A model generated the notes under the pieces. The model made no database searches, was not told the DNA's origin, and was given only the letters and a program-made list of their open reading frames with translations. 17,186 nt of DNA, taken from NCBI GenBank assembly GCA_964398985.1, contig CAYNOS010000046.1, forward strand, positions 1-17,186. The letters are read 5' to 3'. Origin of the DNA: CAYMRL01 sp964398985 (GTDB taxonomy: Bacteria > Deinococcota > Deinococci > Deinococcales > Trueperaceae). Position 1 is the first letter of the stretch, and the number at the start of each line of letters is the position of its first letter. Both the position numbers and the translations under genes were made by a program. Below, one piece after another: positions 14,292-17,186 of the stretch.

Positions 14292-16184
14292 CTACATCTC
14301 CTGTGGCGCTTCGATGCCGAGCAACTCGAGGCTGGCCGACAGCGTGCGCCTCACCTTGTCGACGAGCGCCAGCCGCGCTTCCCGGAGTCCGCCTTCCGAG
14401 CGCAGCACTTGAGTGTCGGGGCGTCCGTGCTCGTCCTTGTGGTTGTAGTAGCCGTTCCAAGCGGTCGCGAGGTCGAGCGCGTACTGCGCCACCAGGTGCG
14501 GCGCAAGCTCCCGGGCGGCCGTCTCGACCACGCTCGCGTAACGCGACAGCACCCGGGCCAACGCGACCTCGAGGCGGCCCAGAGCGCCCAGGTCGGACGC
14601 CGCGGCTGCCTTGGGCACGTTCAACCCGGCTTCGGCCGCCGCCCGCAGGATGCTGCAGGCGCGCGCGTGGGCGTACTGCACGTACGGCGCCGAGTCGCCT
14701 TGCAGCGACAGCGCCTGTTCCCAGCGGAAGTCGATCATGCGGCGCGACTCGCTCTTGAGCATCCCGAACCGCAGAGCGCCTAGACCGACCGCTCTAGCTA
14801 CCTCGTCGATCGCGGCCAGGCCGGGGTTCTTCTCCTCCACGACGGCCCGCGCCCGGCGTGTCGCTTCGGCCGTCACCTCGTCGATCGACAGGGTGATGCC
14901 CTTGCGGCCGCTCATCGGCCGGCCCTCGAGGGTCACGACCTCGTAGGCGAGATGGTGCGAGTTCTGGTAGGCGCGCAGGCCCTCAGGGGTGTTCGAAAGC
15001 GCGAGTGCGGTCTTGACGATCAGCTGCGGATGGCTCTGGCGCACGTCGATGACGTTGATGATCTCCTCGGCGCCACCGAAGCTGCGGCCATCGGGGTGGG
15101 GCTCGCCTTCGAGGCTCGAGGTGTAGAGCGCCCGTCCCGAAGGCTGGAGGGCGAAGCGCTCGAAGCCGAGGCCCTCGTAGATGCCGGCCTTCCAGTACTG
15201 ATAGCCGATGTCCTTGGCGACGTACATGGCGTTGCCGTCGGAGCGCACCAGCACGATCTGCGACTCCTCCAGCCCCGGCAGGAACTCGGAGACGTCCATC
15301 ACCAACGCGCCGGCGTAGCGCCCCTCGGTCGGGCGCGAAGTGTAGGGGCTCGCCTCCAGCACCTCGAGCCCGGCGTCCAGGAAGCCTGCTTGCACCACGT
15401 CGGATTCCCACACCAGCAGGTCGTACTCGGCGCCCAGCTCGTTGAAGGTGTCGAGCTGCGCTCTCACCACGCGCTCCACCTGAGCGCGCAGCTCGCCGCG
15501 CTCCAGGCGGTGCATGACCTCGTTGACGCCGCGCTCGATCGCCTCGCCGTCGTTCTCCTTGGCCTCGGTGAGGCGCACGTAGTAGTGGCCCAGCCAGTGA
15601 TCGTACTTGCGCGCCGAGGCCGACTCCGCGCCCGCGCTCAGCGGCGGCCCGTTCGACTCGTGGCGAGCGTTGTAGTAGGCGACCGCGAAGAGACTCTCGG
15701 CCGTCTGCCTGCCGGTGTCGTCGATGTAGTTCTGCACCTCGACGTCGTGACCGACCGCCTTCAGGATGCGCGCGCAGGCGTCGCCGAGCACGATGTTGCG
15801 CAGGTGGCCGACGTGCGCCTCCTTGTTGGGATTGACGCTGGTGTGCTCGACGATCACCTTGCGAGGCACCGGCACCGCCGGCATCCCGGTTTCGAGCACG
15901 CCGGCGATGAAGGCTCCTGGGTCGAGTTCGAAGTTGATGTACGGCCCCACCGCGCTGGCGCTGGCGACCGCAGCCGGCAGTTCCAACACTGCCACCACTT
16001 CGCGGGCGAGCTCGGCGGGGTTGCGGCGAGCCGACTGGGCGAGGGCGAAGGCCACCGGCGAGCCGTAGTCGCCAGGCTTGTCGGCCGGCACCTCTTGCAC
16101 GGGAACCGGTCCCTCCCAGGGGAGGTCGAGGCGCTCGAGCGCCGCCTTTATCGCATGTTGCAGGGCGTCCAGGACGTCGCTCAT
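14292..16184 (-). CDS. argS: Arginyl-tRNA synthetase (class I)
   Basis: ArgS charges tRNA-Arg with arginine using ATP and needs bound tRNA for amino-acid activation. The protein is 630 aa. The N-terminal Add1 domain covers about 1-105 (KPGDYGSPVAFALAQ). The catalytic Rossmann domain contains SVNPNKEAHVGHLRN, whose HIGH motif reads HVGH at 124-127, and YIDDTGRQ. The KMSKS position is replaced by MSGRKG (424-429), a form common among ArgRS enzymes. The C-terminal helical DALR anticodon-binding domain runs from about 500 (YVQYAHARACSILR) to the end. The ATG has no Shine-Dalgarno; TAGCGT lies 9 nt upstream. The gene is convergent with the MFS gene (67-nt gap with no obvious terminator) and divergent from lon. 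Confidence 0.97.
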   Translation of the reverse strand: MSDVLDALQHAIKAALERLDLPWEGPVPVQEVPADKPGDYGSPVAFALAQSARRNPAELAREVVAVLELPAAVASASAVGPYINFELDPGAFIAGVLETGMPAVPVPRKVIVEHTSVNPNKEAHVGHLRNIVLGDACARILKAVGHDVEVQNYIDDTGRQTAESLFAVAYYNARHESNGPPLSAGAESASARKYDHWLGHYYVRLTEAKENDGEAIERGVNEVMHRLERGELRAQVERVVRAQLDTFNELGAEYDLLVWESDVVQAGFLDAGLEVLEASPYTSRPTEGRYAGALVMDVSEFLPGLEESQIVLVRSDGNAMYVAKDIGYQYWKAGIYEGLGFERFALQPSGRALYTSSLEGEPHPDGRSFGGAEEIINVIDVRQSHPQLIVKTALALSNTPEGLRAYQNSHHLAYEVVTLEGRPMSGRKGITLSIDEVTAEATRRARAVVEEKNPGLAAIDEVARAVGLGALRFGMLKSESRRMIDFRWEQALSLQGDSAPYVQYAHARACSILRAAAEAGLNVPKAAAASDLGALGRLEVALARVLSRYASVVETAARELAPHLVAQYALDLATAWNGYYNHKDEHGRPDTQVLRSEGGLREARLALVDKVRRTLSASLELLGIEAPQEM

Positions 16185-16193
16185 GACCGGGCA

Positions 16194-16199
16194 ACGCTA
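16194..16199 (-). promoter_or_regulatory. Candidate -10 box of argS
   Basis: TAGCGT on the minus strand lies 9 nt upstream of the argS ATG, with no Shine-Dalgarno between. This fits a leaderless or near-leaderless start. No -35 is recognisable. Confidence 0.3.
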
Positions 16200-16269
16200 C
16201 CACGTGCTGGGCGCGGGCCCGCACTGGGGGCGGAGCGGGCGTTTCGGATATGATCACAGCGGCTCGACG

Positions 16270-16285
16270 GCCCGCCGTGGCGGGC
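16270..16285. other. GC-rich hairpin in the argS-lon intergenic region
   Basis: GCCCGCC-gt-GGCGGGC is a perfect inverted repeat; the folded form would have 6 pairs and a 4-nt loop. It lies upstream of the HAIR elements. On the plus strand it follows TATGAT (16249-16254), a good -10 with no -35 or following gene. Its function is unclear. Confidence 0.3.
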
Positions 16286-16317
16286 TTCGGGCGCCACCTC
16301 GGTCGCCCCGAGCACCA

Positions 16318-16338
16318 CTTGAGTCAGAGAATCTCAGT
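16318..16338. promoter_or_regulatory. Second, degenerate HAIR element upstream of lon
   Basis: A perfect left half-site CTTGAGT (16318-16324) is followed by a 7-nt spacer and TCTCAGT (16332-16338), which matches the right half-site ACTCAAG at 4 of 7 positions. It is centred 24 nt upstream of the stronger HAIR, suggesting a lower-affinity second HspR site. Confidence 0.5.
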
Positions 16339-16343
16339 AAACT
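16338..16343 (+). promoter_or_regulatory. Candidate -10 box of the lon promoter
   Basis: TAAACT sits between the two HAIR elements, so transcription would start about 7 nt downstream, inside the strong HAIR. That is the expected geometry for repression. The -35 region has no good match. A TAGGCT at 16429-16434, 9 nt before the ATG, is an alternative near-leaderless -10. Confidence 0.35.
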
Positions 16344-16362
16344 TGAGCAATGTTCGCTCAAG
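16342..16362. promoter_or_regulatory. HAIR operator (HspR-type heat-shock repressor site) upstream of lon
   Basis: CTTGAGC (16342-16348), a 7-nt spacer and GCTCAAG (16356-16362) form a perfect inverted repeat, extended by one more A/T pair on each side. It matches the HAIR consensus CTTGAGT-N7-ACTCAAG in spacing and in all but one symmetric position per half-site. HspR, a MerR-type repressor acting with DnaK, binds such sites before dnaK, clpB and lon in Streptomyces and related genes in Deinococcus. The position 81 nt upstream of the lon ATG fits. No hspR gene is in this window. Confidence 0.85.
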
Positions 16363-16443
16363 TCCTCCTCGGCCTCCCACGGCCCCGTATGCACGATCCC
16401 GACCACAGTGCGCCCGGCGCGCTTCGGATAGGCTAGGTATCAG

Positions 16444-17186
16444 ATGGCAGAAGCCCCCACCAACGTCGACTTCGACCGGCCGATCCCGGTCTGCCCCGTG
16501 CGTGGCTCGGTGCTCTACCCCACGATGGTCATGCCGATCGACGCCGGTCGCTCCGTCAGCATCCAAGCGATCAACGCCGCCCTCGACCGTGACCGCACCA
16601 TCCTCATCGTCAGTCAGAAGGACCGCGAGGTGGAGGAGCCGAAGCCGGAAGACCTCTACCAGGTCGGCACCGCCTGCAACATCATGCGCATGAAGAAGAA
16701 CCCCGACGGCAGCATCCAGATGCTGGTGCGGGCGTTCGCCAGGGTGAAGGTCGGCGAGTACCTCGCCAGCCAGGAGCTCATCGAAGCCATCGTCACCCCG
16801 CTCGAGGTCTCAGATGGCGACGCTGTCGAGCTCGAGGCCGCCTTCCGCGAGCTGCGCGAGAAGTTCAAGGACCTCATCGAGTCCGGCAGCCGCAGCGTGC
16901 AGAGCGAGGTCGCCCAGTTCGTCATCAACCTCGACGACCCCGGCCAGTTCGCCGACTACGTCACCTACCATCTCGACTTCAAGCTCGCCGAGAAGCAGGC
17001 CGTGCTGGAAGCGGAAACCGTTGTCGAGCGCCTGCGCAAGGTGCTGGTGATGATCGACACCGAGATCGAACTGCAGGAGACCCAGCGCCGCCTGCAGCGC
17101 GAGGTCAAGGACGAGATCGACCGCAACCAGCGCGAGTACTTCTTGCGGGAGCAGATCAAGGCCCTTCAGGAGGAGCTCTCCGGCTC
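16444..17186 (+). CDS. lon: ATP-dependent Lon protease, N-terminal part
   Basis: Lon is a homo-oligomeric AAA+ serine protease that degrades damaged and regulatory proteins in the cytoplasm. The right edge cuts the gene after about 247 codons; a full Lon is roughly 800 aa, so the Walker motifs and the Ser/Lys dyad lie outside the window. The N-terminal substrate-recognition domain covers about 13-205 and opens with the family pattern IPVCPVRGSVLYPTMVMPI (canonically P-L-R-x-x-V-x-F-P). The long linker helix follows, with the highly conserved REYFLREQIKALQEEL near the edge. The ATG at 16444 has only a weak AGG 6 nt upstream. Two HAIR-type sites upstream point to HspR-mediated heat-shock control. 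A second lon gene elsewhere in the genome is possible. Confidence 0.95.
   Translation, partial: MAEAPTNVDFDRPIPVCPVRGSVLYPTMVMPIDAGRSVSIQAINAALDRDRTILIVSQKDREVEEPKPEDLYQVGTACNIMRMKKNPDGSIQMLVRAFARVKVGEYLASQELIEAIVTPLEVSDGDAVELEAAFRELREKFKDLIESGSRSVQSEVAQFVINLDDPGQFADYVTYHLDFKLAEKQAVLEAETVVERLRKVLVMIDTEIELQETQRRLQREVKDEIDRNQREYFLREQIKALQEELSG

Noticed and set aside
14952..16253. 433-codon plus-strand frame opposite argS
   Set aside because: argS on the other strand is intact with HVGH and MSGRKG motifs; this frame has no domain signature or ribosome binding site.
16250..16693. Plus-strand frame starting at the TATGAT box upstream of lon
   Set aside because: It runs through the HAIR elements and into lon out of frame, with an Arg/Ser/Thr-rich product and no Shine-Dalgarno.

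Overview
The window is a compact, GC-rich bacterial chromosome segment with no sign of mobile DNA. It suits the Deinococcota, and the Truepera-like branch is my best guess. Three points support this: a HAIR-type HspR operator in front of lon, a RecJ with a long C-terminal extension, and several starts with no Shine-Dalgarno but a TANNNT -10 box 5-9 nt upstream, which is the leaderless arrangement well known from Deinococcus. The assignment is inference; no rRNA or tRNA gene is present to confirm it.

Layout. (1) 1-647, plus strand: the 3' end of an acidic-tailed RNA-binding protein, probably ribosomal protein S1, closed by a strong hairpin terminator at 698-726. (2) 768-1757, minus strand: three small unrecognised genes. 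The first two (109 and 138 aa) look like diverged paralogs, each with a heptad coiled coil and a C-terminal FDWxAW motif. The third (62 aa, very basic) starts on a TGATG overlap with the second. (3) 1923-4292, minus: a 789-aa one-component regulator (three PAS, GAF, PAS, LuxR-type HTH). (4) 4463-7291, minus: mnmA, lemA and htpX, covering tRNA 2-thiouridylation and a LemA/HtpX membrane-quality pair. (5) 7393-9979, plus: a LapA-domain membrane protein and recJ, linked by a 9-codon bridging ORF. (6) 9995-14224, plus: a 990-aa FAD/Fe-S D-2-hydroxyacid dehydrogenase and an MFS transporter 24 nt downstream, probably one uptake-and-oxidation unit. (7) 14292-16184, minus: argS. (8) 16444-end, plus: the N-terminal third of Lon protease, with one perfect inverted repeat of HAIR geometry and a second, half-degenerate copy in the argS-lon intergenic region.

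Common themes are protein and membrane quality control (lon under probable HspR control, htpX, lemA), translation (S1, mnmA, argS) and DNA repair (recJ). The least explained part is the small-gene cluster at 768-1757. It lies downstream of and co-directional with the PAS-LuxR regulator and has palindromic sequence just upstream of its first gene. I regard it as the best candidate for something undescribed. The rest is recognisable housekeeping and accessory metabolism.
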